From: Methanobacteriota archaeon
GTDB taxonomy: Archaea; Thermoplasmatota; Poseidoniia; Poseidoniales; Poseidoniaceae
NCBI GenBank assembly: GCA_018662715.1
Contig: JABJFP010000065.1
Location: 1 to 6,261 of the forward strand
Direction: 5' to 3'
DNA length: 6,261 nt
The notes under the pieces were generated by a model. The model saw only the letters and a list, made by a program, of their open reading frames with translations, did no database searches and had not been told where the DNA came from. This document shows positions 1-6,138 of this stretch, one piece after another. Each line of letters starts with the position of its first letter. The first letter of the stretch is position 1. A program made the translations under genes and the position numbers.

Positions 1-201
1 AAGTCGGCCTGCTGTGCCGGAATTAGAATCTGTGTCAACCTTAGCGACGAGGATGTCGCGCTCTTCGGATACAGCCTGAAGTACGGGGGCAATGGCCTTA
101 CATGGGCTGCACCAAGGCGCCCAAAAGTCAACAATGACCCACTCGCTATCGTTCACTGCTGCATCATATTCGCTATCGGTAACGTTCCTTACTTCACCCA
201 T
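1..201 (-). CDS. Thioredoxin, N-terminal part (cut by window edge)
   Basis: Translating the minus strand from the ATG at 201 gives 67 residues that stay open to base 1, so the C-terminal 40 or so residues lie outside the window. The fold signature is clear: a beta strand WVIVDFWAPW (about 21-30) leads into the redox motif C31-S-P-C34-K, followed by IAPVLQAV and a second strand LVAKVDTD. This is a cytoplasmic thiol-disulfide oxidoreductase, which would reduce protein disulfides using electrons from a thioredoxin reductase. The classical motif is WCGPC; here Gly is replaced by Ser, a change that can alter redox potential. A GGTGA tract ends 4 bases before the ATG and supports this start. The gene is transcribed away from the epimerase gene, with 116 bases between the two starts. 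The family call is secure, but its specific partner is unknown. Confidence 0.93.
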   Translation of the reverse strand, partial: MGEVRNVTDSEYDAAVNDSEWVIVDFWAPWCSPCKAIAPVLQAVSEERDILVAKVDTDSNSGTAGRL

Positions 202-234
202 TGACTCACCAAAACGCCCTTGAGAAGACCCATT

Positions 235-309
235 ATGAGTCTTTGGACTGTTCTTGATGGCTGGAAAGGGAGCAAGCCTCATGAGACACGGCCTCTTGGA
301 TTGGGTTGA
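235..309 (+). CDS. Possible 24-residue leader ORF before the epimerase gene
   Basis: An ATG at 235 opens a 24-codon frame that begins MSLWTVLDGWKGSK and ends at a TGA at 307-309, eight bases before the epimerase ATG at 318. Its stop lies inside the purine tract that appears to serve as the epimerase ribosome binding site, an arrangement that would allow translational coupling. It fills most of the 116-base gap between the divergent thioredoxin and epimerase genes. There is no strong Shine-Dalgarno sequence before it and I recognise no family. It may be a chance ORF, a leader peptide or a small protein. Confidence 0.25.
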   Translation: MSLWTVLDGWKGSKPHETRPLGLG

Positions 310-312
310 GGG
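308..312 (+). promoter_or_regulatory. Ribosome binding site that sets the epimerase start
   Basis: GAGGG ends five bases before the ATG at 318. An in-frame TTG at 306 would lengthen the protein by four residues but overlaps this tract, so the ATG is preferred. Confidence 0.6.
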
Positions 313-317
313 ATACC

Positions 318-989
318 ATGATCATTGCACCAAGTGTACTCACGGCCAACTTATCCGCACTTGCCGGAGATTGTACCGAAGCCCTTGATGCTGGCTTGAA
401 TTGGCTGCATCTTGACGTCATGGATGGAAATTTCGTCCCCAACCTCACCTTCGGCCCGCCGGTCATTCGCTCTCTTCGGGAGGCACTTGGGCCCGATGCA
501 ATTTTCGACGCACATTTGATGATTGAAAACGCCGAAGAGTCGTATCAGCAATACATCGATGCTGGGTGCAATCACCTTTCCATCCATGTTGAAGCCGTGA
601 CTCACCTTCACCGAGCGGTTACCGCAATCCGTGAAGCAGGTGCTACTGTTGGCGTTGTTCTCAATCCGGGAACACCTGTAGAAGCAGCACTGGAAGTTCT
701 TGAAGAACTGGACCTTGTGCTCATCATGAGTGTGAACCCAGGGTTTGGAGGACAGTCGTTTATTCCCAGTGTTGAAAAGAAAATCCGTACGCTGTCTGAG
801 GCCATCAAGGCACAAGTGGCATCCGGTGGCCGTCCCGTCCAAATTCAAGTGGATGGCGGTGTGAAAGCACACAACATCGCTATGCTCCGCGAATGGGGAG
901 TTACCAATTGTGTAGTGGGCTCGGGCCTCTTTAATCAAAAAGCAAACGTGGCAGATAACCTCGCCATCATCCATGATGCATTGCAATGA
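318..989 (+). CDS. rpe: Ribulose-phosphate 3-epimerase
   Basis: This 223-residue protein is full length for the family (about 220). It interconverts D-ribulose 5-phosphate and D-xylulose 5-phosphate in the cytoplasmic pentose phosphate pathway and is a metal-dependent TIM barrel. The diagnostic segments occur in order: IAPSVLTANLSAL (3-15), LHLDVMDGNFVPN (30-42), FDAHLMIENAE (63-73), the strand GVVLNPGTP (112-120), MSVNPGFGGQSF (137-148), QVDGGV (177-182) and VVGSGLF (199-205). From family knowledge, D33 and D179 are the acid/base pair, and H31 and H66 are metal ligands; all four are present. The GFGGQ loop and the GSGLF turn bind phosphate. The start is the ATG at 318, after a GAGGG tract; a TTG four codons earlier is less likely. 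The glycosyltransferase gene follows directly on the same strand, so the two may be co-transcribed, although no pathway link is evident beyond supply of sugar phosphates. Confidence 0.97.
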   Translation: MIIAPSVLTANLSALAGDCTEALDAGLNWLHLDVMDGNFVPNLTFGPPVIRSLREALGPDAIFDAHLMIENAEESYQQYIDAGCNHLSIHVEAVTHLHRAVTAIREAGATVGVVLNPGTPVEAALEVLEELDLVLIMSVNPGFGGQSFIPSVEKKIRTLSEAIKAQVASGGRPVQIQVDGGVKAHNIAMLREWGVTNCVVGSGLFNQKANVADNLAIIHDALQ

Positions 990-2103
990 CGGAGGGGTCA
1001 ACATCAAGTTGCTTGTCGTGACCTTGCTCTATCCCTTGCCTACAAATGTGAGCAGGGGCGTCTTTGTTGAAGACCATGTTAAGTTGCTACGGGAAGCAGG
1101 ACATGAAGTGCGAGTTATCAATCCCCTACCGTGGATGCCAAAATTCGCAGAAGCGCGCCGATCAACTCTTGCTGGAGTCTCGAAGGCTCCACGCACTTGG
1201 GTTCGCGATGAACAGGCAATTTTTGCCCCCCGCTTCTTTGCACTGCCAGACCACCCTTATCCGTCACTAACTCGCTGGAATTTGGCCAGGAAAGCCAAGA
1301 GCATCGAGCGCTTTCTGGGTGATTGGCGACCTGACGCAATCGTTTGTCACACCTTGTGGCCAGTAGGTGTTCTCGCCGAACGGTTGGCTAAGCGTTGGAA
1401 TGTTCCTTGGACTGGCGTGGTTCACGGCTACGACTTTGACGTCGCTTTGCAGGACAAGAGTCTTGGGAAACATGTTCGACGGGCCGCCGCTGATTGTGAT
1501 GCCCTCGTATGTGCTACTGGACGATTGAACGGCATTGCAGCCGGTCTTTTGTCACCGCCACGAGAACTACGAACCATACCCTGTTCAACTGAAATCGGTC
1601 GGGATTGGGCGCGTGAATTGCGGTCCTGGCGAGGACGGTGGCGAAAGGATGCGTTGGATATTCTGTTTCCAGCCGACCCTCGCCGTCCTGAGAAGCAGCA
1701 TCTGCTCGCTCTAGAAACAGGGGAAGAAATGGAACATCGTGGATGGGTCGTTGGAGTCACGCACCTCAAGCAACAACCCCGTCACATCGTTCACGACCGA
1801 ATGATGGTTGCTGACGTGACACTCATCACCTCAAAGAGAGAAGCAGGGCCTTTGGTTGCAAGAGAATCTCTGCTCTGCGGAACTCCCGTTGTGAGCGTAG
1901 ATGTTGGTGAAGTCGCAACCTATCTGCCCGAAACATGGGTGTGTGAGCCAACCCCTTCGGCACTTGCTGACGGTATCGAGGCTGCACTTCGAGAGGGTTG
2001 GACCAAGGAGGCATCTGTTCAGGAAACGCTTGCCTTTGCTTCAAACGAAACGGTCATGAAGGCGTGGAACGAATTGCTTTCAACCCTCGTGGAACAAACA
2101 TGA
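973..2103 (+). CDS. GT4-like glycosyltransferase (GT-B fold)
   Basis: The longest reading is 376 residues. It should transfer a sugar from a nucleotide-sugar donor to a glycan, lipid or protein acceptor at the cytoplasmic face of the membrane. The N-terminal Rossmann half begins KLLVVTLLYPLPT (about 12-24), with GVFVEDHVKLLREAGHEV (29-46) forming the glycine loop and first helix. It continues with DAIVCHTLWPVGVLAERLA (121-139) and the acceptor-side strand VVHGYDFD (149-156). The C-terminal half starts at ILFPADPRRPEK (230-241) and carries the E-x7-E donor motif at E290 and E298, followed by LLCGTPVVSVDVGEV (300-314). The start is uncertain. ATGs at 973 and 976 overlap the epimerase end, but the typical family N-terminus begins near residue 11, and a strong GGAGGGG tract lies at 991-997. 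A start at 1003 (ATC) or 1009 (TTG) would fit family length and that tract better. The 3' end overlaps the flippase gene on the other strand by 50 bases. The sugar and acceptor cannot be read from the sequence. Confidence 0.9.
   Translation: MMHCNDGGVNIKLLVVTLLYPLPTNVSRGVFVEDHVKLLREAGHEVRVINPLPWMPKFAEARRSTLAGVSKAPRTWVRDEQAIFAPRFFALPDHPYPSLTRWNLARKAKSIERFLGDWRPDAIVCHTLWPVGVLAERLAKRWNVPWTGVVHGYDFDVALQDKSLGKHVRRAAADCDALVCATGRLNGIAAGLLSPPRELRTIPCSTEIGRDWARELRSWRGRWRKDALDILFPADPRRPEKQHLLALETGEEMEHRGWVVGVTHLKQQPRHIVHDRMMVADVTLITSKREAGPLVARESLLCGTPVVSVDVGEVATYLPETWVCEPTPSALADGIEAALREGWTKEASVQETLAFASNETVMKAWNELLSTLVEQT
991..997 (+). promoter_or_regulatory. Strong Shine-Dalgarno tract inside the glycosyltransferase frame
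   Basis: GGAGGGG begins just after the epimerase stop codon. It lies downstream of the first possible ATGs of the glycosyltransferase, so it cannot serve them. The in-frame codons at suitable distance are ATC at 1003 (five bases away) and TTG at 1009 (eleven bases away). It therefore argues for a later start than the ATG at 973. Confidence 0.5.
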
Positions 2104-3511
2104 ACAACGGTAAACCGAAGACCCACCACAACGTATGGGTCACAAAACCTACGACGGCAAATGTCGTACACAGGAGCATCATGAGCCAATCGTCTCGCCG
2201 TTGGTTCACTTTCTTGAACGAACCGCTCATCACCCACGAAAGCAGAAGAAGGAAGGCTGCAGTCATGCTGCTAGCGATGGCAGCGCCGTAAAGCCGTTGA
2301 GTTGAATTTGAAGGGAGGGCAAGAATGAACAATGCGCCCAGAAGAACAGCAACTACCAGAACTATGGCGATAAATTGGGTGAAGCGCCATGAGTTTGCCC
2401 CTGCCATTAGCGCAGTGTATGTTGGCGTTGCCATGAGCGTCATTACCCAACCAAACAGCAGCACATAAAACAAGTCGATTGCGGATGCGCCATATGTGGA
2501 ATCCAAATATTCTGGTGGAAACGCTATTGGGGCGAAAGTGGAGACTAAAAACGCCCCACCGAAGAGCCCTACTGGCAGTAATCCAAACGACATGTCAGCC
2601 GCTTTTTCCATTTCCCGATGGTATCGTAACTCATCATCTCTTGATGCGCCAAGTACTGGAAGTAACGCTGCCCTCATCGCTGCAGGGACTACCAAACCAG
2701 CCAACCACGCCAGTTGTGCAACGTGGAAAACGGCAGCCACCTCAACTCCTTGACTGCCTGCGATCATAAATTTTTCAATTCGCACAACATACGGAAGAAC
2801 TCCAAGAGTAATTGCAAACGGTAAGGCTGCATACAAGAGCGCCTTGTTTGAAGCCCATGACGGATGAAGGTGGCTCCAATCCATTGACTCCGAATTGCTC
2901 GGCGATTGTAGCATAACCAAGACCAGCGCAAGGAGCCAGCCAACGACTGCACCTGCAAGGAAGACCGCCGTATATGCCGCGACTGAGGTACTTCCCTGAT
3001 AGAAGAGGGTCAGGTAACCAATTGTGGTTACCGAACGCTCTGCGACTTTTGAAGCCGCTTCCAGGCGCGCCTCTCCCAGCACCCTTAATCCGCTTCTTGG
3101 GGCGTAAGAAGCAACGTGTGCTAGAGCAATCAGTCCAGCAAATATCAACACCGATGATGGCGGTGTGAGATTAATCCAGTCCTGAGGGTGAAGGACGAGA
3201 GCGACCAGCACAAATGGGATACTTACGAACAATTGTAAGCGGTAGATTCGCCATATTGCAGATGAAACCAATTCAGGGGCTCGGCTACCGTCCCTTGCAA
3301 GAAGCGTTGGAAGGCCTAAATCAATAACAAGGAAAAGCGAGGCAAATAGGTCAATGGCAAGGACCATCCAGCCGTAATGCTCAGCGAGTAAAGCATGTGT
3401 GAGAACGATTTGACCGATGAAGGCAAGAGCAACTGCAACCAGGTCGGCTCCAACAAGCCATCCTGCATCTCGGCCGCTTGATGGGCGTCGAGGTGGTGTT
3501 GGAGCGCCCAT
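2054..3511 (-). CDS. Wzx/MOP-type polysaccharide flippase, multi-pass membrane protein
   Basis: This is a 485-residue integral membrane protein with about 12 to 13 hydrophobic segments, near residues 17-40, 44-70, 90-108, 120-137, 158-172, 178-202, 224-242, 262-284, 308-330, 345-370, 378-400, 406-428 and 441-475. The length and even spread of helices, with Arg/Lys-rich short loops, fit the MOP exporter superfamily. Its Wzx/RfbX-like members flip lipid-linked oligosaccharides across the cytoplasmic membrane. The N-terminal half has the usual pattern of GADLVAVALAFIGQIVLTHALLAEHYG followed by a segment ending DLGLPTLLARDG, in these families the end of the second helix. The ATG at 3511 is preferred over a GTG two codons earlier; neither has a good ribosome binding site. 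A TATA-like element lies about 40 bases upstream. The neighbouring glycosyltransferase and nucleotide-sugar dehydrogenase support a role in glycan export. The transported substrate is unknown, and an individual helix or two could be miscounted. Confidence 0.88.
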   Translation of the reverse strand: MGAPTPPRRPSSGRDAGWLVGADLVAVALAFIGQIVLTHALLAEHYGWMVLAIDLFASLFLVIDLGLPTLLARDGSRAPELVSSAIWRIYRLQLFVSIPFVLVALVLHPQDWINLTPPSSVLIFAGLIALAHVASYAPRSGLRVLGEARLEAASKVAERSVTTIGYLTLFYQGSTSVAAYTAVFLAGAVVGWLLALVLVMLQSPSNSESMDWSHLHPSWASNKALLYAALPFAITLGVLPYVVRIEKFMIAGSQGVEVAAVFHVAQLAWLAGLVVPAAMRAALLPVLGASRDDELRYHREMEKAADMSFGLLPVGLFGGAFLVSTFAPIAFPPEYLDSTYGASAIDLFYVLLFGWVMTLMATPTYTALMAGANSWRFTQFIAIVLVVAVLLGALFILALPSNSTQRLYGAAIASSMTAAFLLLLSWVMSGSFKKVNQRRDDWLMMLLCTTFAVVGFVTHTLWWVFGLPLFMFVPRGLKAIRSTPS

Positions 3512-3544
3512 GTTCACTGCTGGAGTTCGTCGCTTTCAAGCCCT

Positions 3545-3560
3545 GCGTATATTTTTCCGA
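3545..3560 (-). promoter_or_regulatory. TATA-like promoter element before the flippase gene
   Basis: Read on the minus strand, the sequence is TCGGAAAAATATACGC. It contains an A/T core (AAATATA) with a purine-rich flank upstream that resembles an archaeal BRE-TATA pair. A transcription start about 25 bases from the core would fall near 3526, leaving a leader of about 15 bases before the ATG at 3511. It is the most AT-rich spot in its surroundings. It lies in the 56-base gap between the winged-helix stop and the flippase start. No convincing bacterial -35 box is seen. Confidence 0.4.
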
Positions 3561-3567
3561 GTGGCCA

Positions 3568-3822
3568 TCAATCCTCTACCCTCCATTCCCAAACGCTAAC
3601 TTGGCCTTTTTCTCCTTCTGTGCGACCCTTCTGATGAATGAAGGGGGACTTGCGTAACGCACGCTGAAGAATGTGAGCGCGAACTTCGCGCCCTTCTTCT
3701 TCGAGGGCTGTGATAATTTCGGGGGTCGAGGCTGGCCCGTTTAGCCGCAACCAGCCTACAATCCAATTTGCTTGTTCGCGATTGGCGTTTCGCTCTTCGC
3801 TCCAACGAGATGGCCGAGCCAT
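3568..3822 (-). CDS. Small winged-helix-like protein, family not recognised
   Basis: This is an 84-residue soluble protein starting MARPSRWSEERN. Its layout suggests a winged helix-turn-helix: a first helix around REQANWIVGWLRLNG (15-29), a short helix STPEIITALEEEG (32-44) that looks like the first helix of the HTH, a basic third helix REVRAHILQRALRKSP (45-60) that would be the recognition helix, and a hairpin FIHQKGRTEGEKGQVSVWEWRV (61-82) as the wing. I infer DNA or nucleic-acid binding from this pattern; I recognise no named family. An in-frame TTG two codons before the ATG is possible, but there is no ribosome binding site for either, so translation may be leaderless. The gene follows the glutaredoxin by 59 bases and precedes the flippase by 56, all on the minus strand. 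Reading continuity and composition favour a real gene. Confidence 0.72.
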   Translation of the reverse strand: MARPSRWSEERNANREQANWIVGWLRLNGPASTPEIITALEEEGREVRAHILQRALRKSPFIHQKGRTEGEKGQVSVWEWRVED

Positions 3823-3881
3823 AGGCAAAGGTTACGCCAAGCGCTGATGAATCTTTGTAGAGTACAAGGGTTCGTTAGAAC

Positions 3882-4202
3882 TCAAGCTGAACGGCCTTCG
3901 TCGTACATTTGGCGAAGACTGCCGTCTTGAAGCATCTCCATAGCAATGTCTGACCCGCCAATGAGTTCTCCGTTAACGAAGATTTGAGGCATGGTTGGGA
4001 AGTCTGACCAAGCACATACGGAGGGAATTGCGGCTGGACTGCTTAGCACGTTGAGTGAAGCGAAATCTTCTCCAAGTTGCTGCAATACTTGTGCCGCACG
4101 GTTTGAGAAGCCACATTGTGGCTCATTGGGGTTTCCTTTCATGAACAATACAATGGAGTGTTCATCGACGAGTGCTTGCAATTCTTCAGGTGTCCAGTTC
4201 AT
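3882..4202 (-). CDS. CGFS-type monothiol glutaredoxin (Grx4/GrxD family)
   Basis: This 106-residue protein fits the usual single-domain length. Family signatures are in order: VLFMKGNPNEPQCGFS (18-33) with the active-site C30-G-F-S and the glutathione-contacting K22, then SDFPTMPQIFVNGELIGGSDI (66-86), which holds the cis-proline loop T70-M-P72 and the Gly-Gly pair of the glutathione site. Monothiol CGFS glutaredoxins bind a glutathione- or thiol-ligated [2Fe-2S] cluster and pass it to client proteins or partner with BolA. They are weak as disulfide reductases. The ATG at 4202 is chosen over an in-frame TTG three codons earlier, which lies inside the BolA stop region. It follows the bolA stop by only five bases, with an AAGGA tract for reinitiation. 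If the host lacks glutathione, another low-molecular-weight thiol must serve. The family call is secure. Confidence 0.95.
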   Translation of the reverse strand: MNWTPEELQALVDEHSIVLFMKGNPNEPQCGFSNRAAQVLQQLGEDFASLNVLSSPAAIPSVCAWSDFPTMPQIFVNGELIGGSDIAMEMLQDGSLRQMYDEGRSA

Positions 4203-4207
4203 GTTTC

Positions 4208-4525
4208 TCAATCCTTGTTGTTTTGGAGGCGTCGTATGTGTACCCCTTGGCCTCCACCGTGGGGGTCAAACGCTGTATCCCCTGCAGTTTCTGCTTGGGC
4301 TGGCGTCATGCACTTGAGGTCAAGTGCGTGAATTGGATGTGGGATGTGTTCTTTCATAACGGCAAGAACTTGCTTTTGCCGTTGGAGTGGGCGCATTCCA
4401 TCAAACGAAGGGGATATGATGCGCACGTGGAAATGGTCGCCTGAGCGGTGCAGGTCAATGACTTCAACAACGGCGTCTGGAACTGCTTTGAGCACTTCTG
4501 CTTCAATCCATTCGGTCCCGACCAT
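4208..4525 (-). CDS. BolA family protein (IbaG/YrbA-like)
   Basis: This 105-residue protein has the BolA class II KH-like fold. The signatures are VEVIDLHRSGDHFHVRIIS (20-38), FDGM (41-44), RQKQVLAVMKEHI (49-61) and IHALDLKCMTP (65-75). The FDGM and KQQ/RQK-type features are closer to E. coli IbaG than to BolA itself. H66 in IHAL is the invariant histidine that ligates the [2Fe-2S] cluster in BolA-Grx complexes. H31 or H33 in the GDHFHV loop is the candidate second ligand, so this is a His-type rather than Cys-type BolA. The C-terminus extends about 30 residues past the usual end and holds FDPHGGGQGVHIRRL, rich in Gly and His. The ATG at 4525 follows a GAGG tract by seven bases; a GTG two codons earlier also has a purine tract. 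It forms a two-gene unit with the glutaredoxin. Confidence 0.93.
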   Translation of the reverse strand: MVGTEWIEAEVLKAVPDAVVEVIDLHRSGDHFHVRIISPSFDGMRPLQRQKQVLAVMKEHIPHPIHALDLKCMTPAQAETAGDTAFDPHGGGQGVHIRRLQNNKD

Positions 4526-4563
4526 GCTCACGCCTCAACCCTCCGTGGCGTCGCCTCTTCTTT

Positions 4564-4583
4564 GAATCTGCGCATGCAAATTC
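4564..4583 (-). promoter_or_regulatory. Imperfect palindrome in the bolA leader
   Basis: On the minus strand GAATTTGC and GCAGATTC flank the four bases ATGC. They can pair over eight positions with one G-U wobble in RNA. The element lies about 40 bases before the bolA ATG in the 102-base gap after the dehydrogenase gene. It could be an operator, an mRNA hairpin or chance. No T-run follows it, so it is not a standard terminator. Confidence 0.25.
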
Positions 4584-4605
4584 TTCTGTTTCAACCCTCT
4601 AGTAG

Positions 4606-4619
4606 CCTCTGTTAAGAGG
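4606..4619 (-). terminator. Weak hairpin just after the dehydrogenase stop
   Basis: CCTCT-TAAC-AGAGG on the minus strand forms a perfect five-base-pair stem with a four-base loop, starting nine bases after the stop codon of the dehydrogenase. There is no downstream T-tract, so termination is doubtful. It may help delimit the dehydrogenase transcript from bolA. Confidence 0.2.
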
Positions 4620-4627
4620 TCCCTGTC

Positions 4628-5977
4628 TCAAAGTGGCCGTCCGACTGCGTAAACTTCCCAACCTTGTGCTCCAATGGCTTCAAGGTCAAGCACGCGCCTT
4701 CCATCGTACAAGATCGCAGTGTTCATATTCGAAGCCAAAGCGCTCCAATCAAGTTCAACACACACTTTGTGGGCTGTGACAAGAACAGCGAGATTGAAGC
4801 CTTTTGCTTCGCTAATATCTCCGATGAACTCCACTGAGTCTGGAAGACTCTCCTCGCTAAGGTGAGGGTCAAAAACGCCGACTTGAATGCCTCGGTTTTG
4901 GAGGGCTTCAGCCAAGGGTTCAGCAGGGGTTTCTCTGGGGTCACCAACTTCGGCCTTGTAGGACCAGCCCAAGAACAACACTTTCGTATTCTCAGCAGAG
5001 AGGCCAGCCTTCCAAAGAATGTCAATCAACACTTGAGCAACGTGGTTTGGCATAGACCGGTTGACGGCACGTGCTGCGGTAATGAGGCCTGCAGGAACGC
5101 CAACATCGGCTGCGCGTTGAATCATGTAATACGGGTCAACAGGAATACAATGCCCTCCAACTCCTACGCCCGGCGTGTAACGATGGAAGTTCCACTTGGT
5201 CGCTGCTGCAGAAAGCACATCTTCGACATCGACATCCAAAGCAGGGAAAATGCGTGCGAGTTCGTTCACGAGAGCGATGTTGATGTCGCGCTGAACGTTT
5301 TCGATGACCTTTGCAGCTTCGGCAACTTCGAGTTTCCCGACATAACGGACATCTTCTGAAGTCAATCGGCTGTAGAGTTCCACGAGCGCGTTGCCAACGT
5401 CTGGGTTTGTACATCCAATCACACGAGCGACGGAGCGAACACCATGGGCTGCATCCCCAGGATTGAACCGTTCTGGACAATATGCAATTTCAAGGTCTTC
5501 TCCGATGACAAGTCCCAATTCTTCTATGATTGGCATCCATGTTTGTGCAGTGACGCCAGGGTATACCGTTGACTCAAGAACAACAATGGTGTTTGACCCC
5601 TTTTTGATGGACTCGAACACAGCGCGCCCTGCTGCTTCAACGTATGACAAATCAGGTTTGAGGTCATGGGTGATCGGAGTGGGAACCGTGACCAATACAA
5701 CATCACAGTGAGGCACGGCTTCAGGAGTCGAGGTGGTAATGTTCCATCGCTCAGTTCCTGGCCCAGGGACGATATCGTCCACATCGGGGTCGCCGGTAGG
5801 GTTTTTCCCAGCCAGCACCAAATCTACGGTACGCTGAGAAACGTCAACTCCCCAGACTTCAAAGCCTGCATCGTGGAAACCAATTGCTGTTGGCAGGCCA
5901 ACGTATCCGAGGCCGATGATACCCACCTTCGTCTGGCCGTCGGCAATTTTGTCGGCGAATGCACGTAACACGTCCAT
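4628..5977 (-). CDS. Nucleotide-sugar dehydrogenase (UDP-ManNAc/UDP-hexose dehydrogenase family)
   Basis: This 449-residue cytoplasmic enzyme carries out the NAD-dependent two-step oxidation of the C6 hydroxyl of a UDP-sugar to a uronic acid. The N-terminal NAD domain starts KVGIIGLGYVGLPTA (17-31) with the GxGxxG at G22-G27. VLVTVPTPI (94-102) and VVLESTVYPGVT (132-143) follow, then CPERFNPGD (167-175). The central helix has AAKVIENVQRDINIALVNE (221-239), where K223 and N227 are active-site positions. The catalytic cysteine is C277 in GVGGHCIPVDPYY (272-284). The C-terminal domain has LFLGWSYKAEVGDPRETPAEP (334-354), with R348 and K341 as expected substrate contacts. The NPGD signature and the IENVQRDINIA helix resemble the WecC/TviB/WbpO type more than the UDP-glucose dehydrogenase type, so UDP-N-acetylhexosamine is the more likely substrate; this is inference. 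The ATG at 5977 has no near Shine-Dalgarno tract. It is the first minus-strand gene of the block. Confidence 0.95.
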   Translation of the reverse strand: MDVLRAFADKIADGQTKVGIIGLGYVGLPTAIGFHDAGFEVWGVDVSQRTVDLVLAGKNPTGDPDVDDIVPGPGTERWNITTSTPEAVPHCDVVLVTVPTPITHDLKPDLSYVEAAGRAVFESIKKGSNTIVVLESTVYPGVTAQTWMPIIEELGLVIGEDLEIAYCPERFNPGDAAHGVRSVARVIGCTNPDVGNALVELYSRLTSEDVRYVGKLEVAEAAKVIENVQRDINIALVNELARIFPALDVDVEDVLSAAATKWNFHRYTPGVGVGGHCIPVDPYYMIQRAADVGVPAGLITAARAVNRSMPNHVAQVLIDILWKAGLSAENTKVLFLGWSYKAEVGDPRETPAEPLAEALQNRGIQVGVFDPHLSEESLPDSVEFIGDISEAKGFNLAVLVTAHKVCVELDWSALASNMNTAILYDGRRVLDLEAIGAQGWEVYAVGRPL

Positions 5978-6030
5978 GTTATGCGGTCAAGACTCTCCCC
6001 CATTGAAGGTAGCGGTGTATCTAGTGCTGA

Positions 6031-6055
6031 ATCCATCAGAAAAACAACGATGGAT
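6031..6055. repeat. Inverted repeat between the dehydrogenase and the right-edge ORF
   Basis: ATCCATC and GATGGAT form a perfect seven-base inverted repeat around an eleven-base A-rich spacer. It lies in the 161-base gap between the divergent dehydrogenase and right-edge genes, 54 bases upstream of the dehydrogenase ATG. This is a plausible position for an operator, but a chance repeat of this size is common. Confidence 0.25.
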
Positions 6056-6138
6056 GCTACGCCATCACGATTGAATTACCCCAAATGAATAGGACAATAG
6101 CGTCGCCTTTATGTGGAGTTGCGGTTCAAGGCAATCAT

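Noticed and set aside
351..1007. 218-codon open frame on the minus strand across the epimerase gene
   Set aside because: It is antisense to a clearly conserved enzyme, its translation shows no recognisable domain, and it is rich in Cys and His as expected for a shadow frame.
3870..3881. GTTC-GTTA-GAAC hairpin just after the glutaredoxin stop
   Set aside because: The stem is only four pairs and no T-tract follows, so it is too weak to call as a terminator.
3991..4444. Overlapping plus-strand frames across the glutaredoxin and BolA genes
   Set aside because: They mirror the conserved minus-strand genes and have no domain or ribosome binding site of their own.
4862..5359. 165-codon plus-strand frame inside the dehydrogenase gene
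   Set aside because: It is fully antisense to the catalytic region of the dehydrogenase, whose motifs are intact, and it shows no family features.
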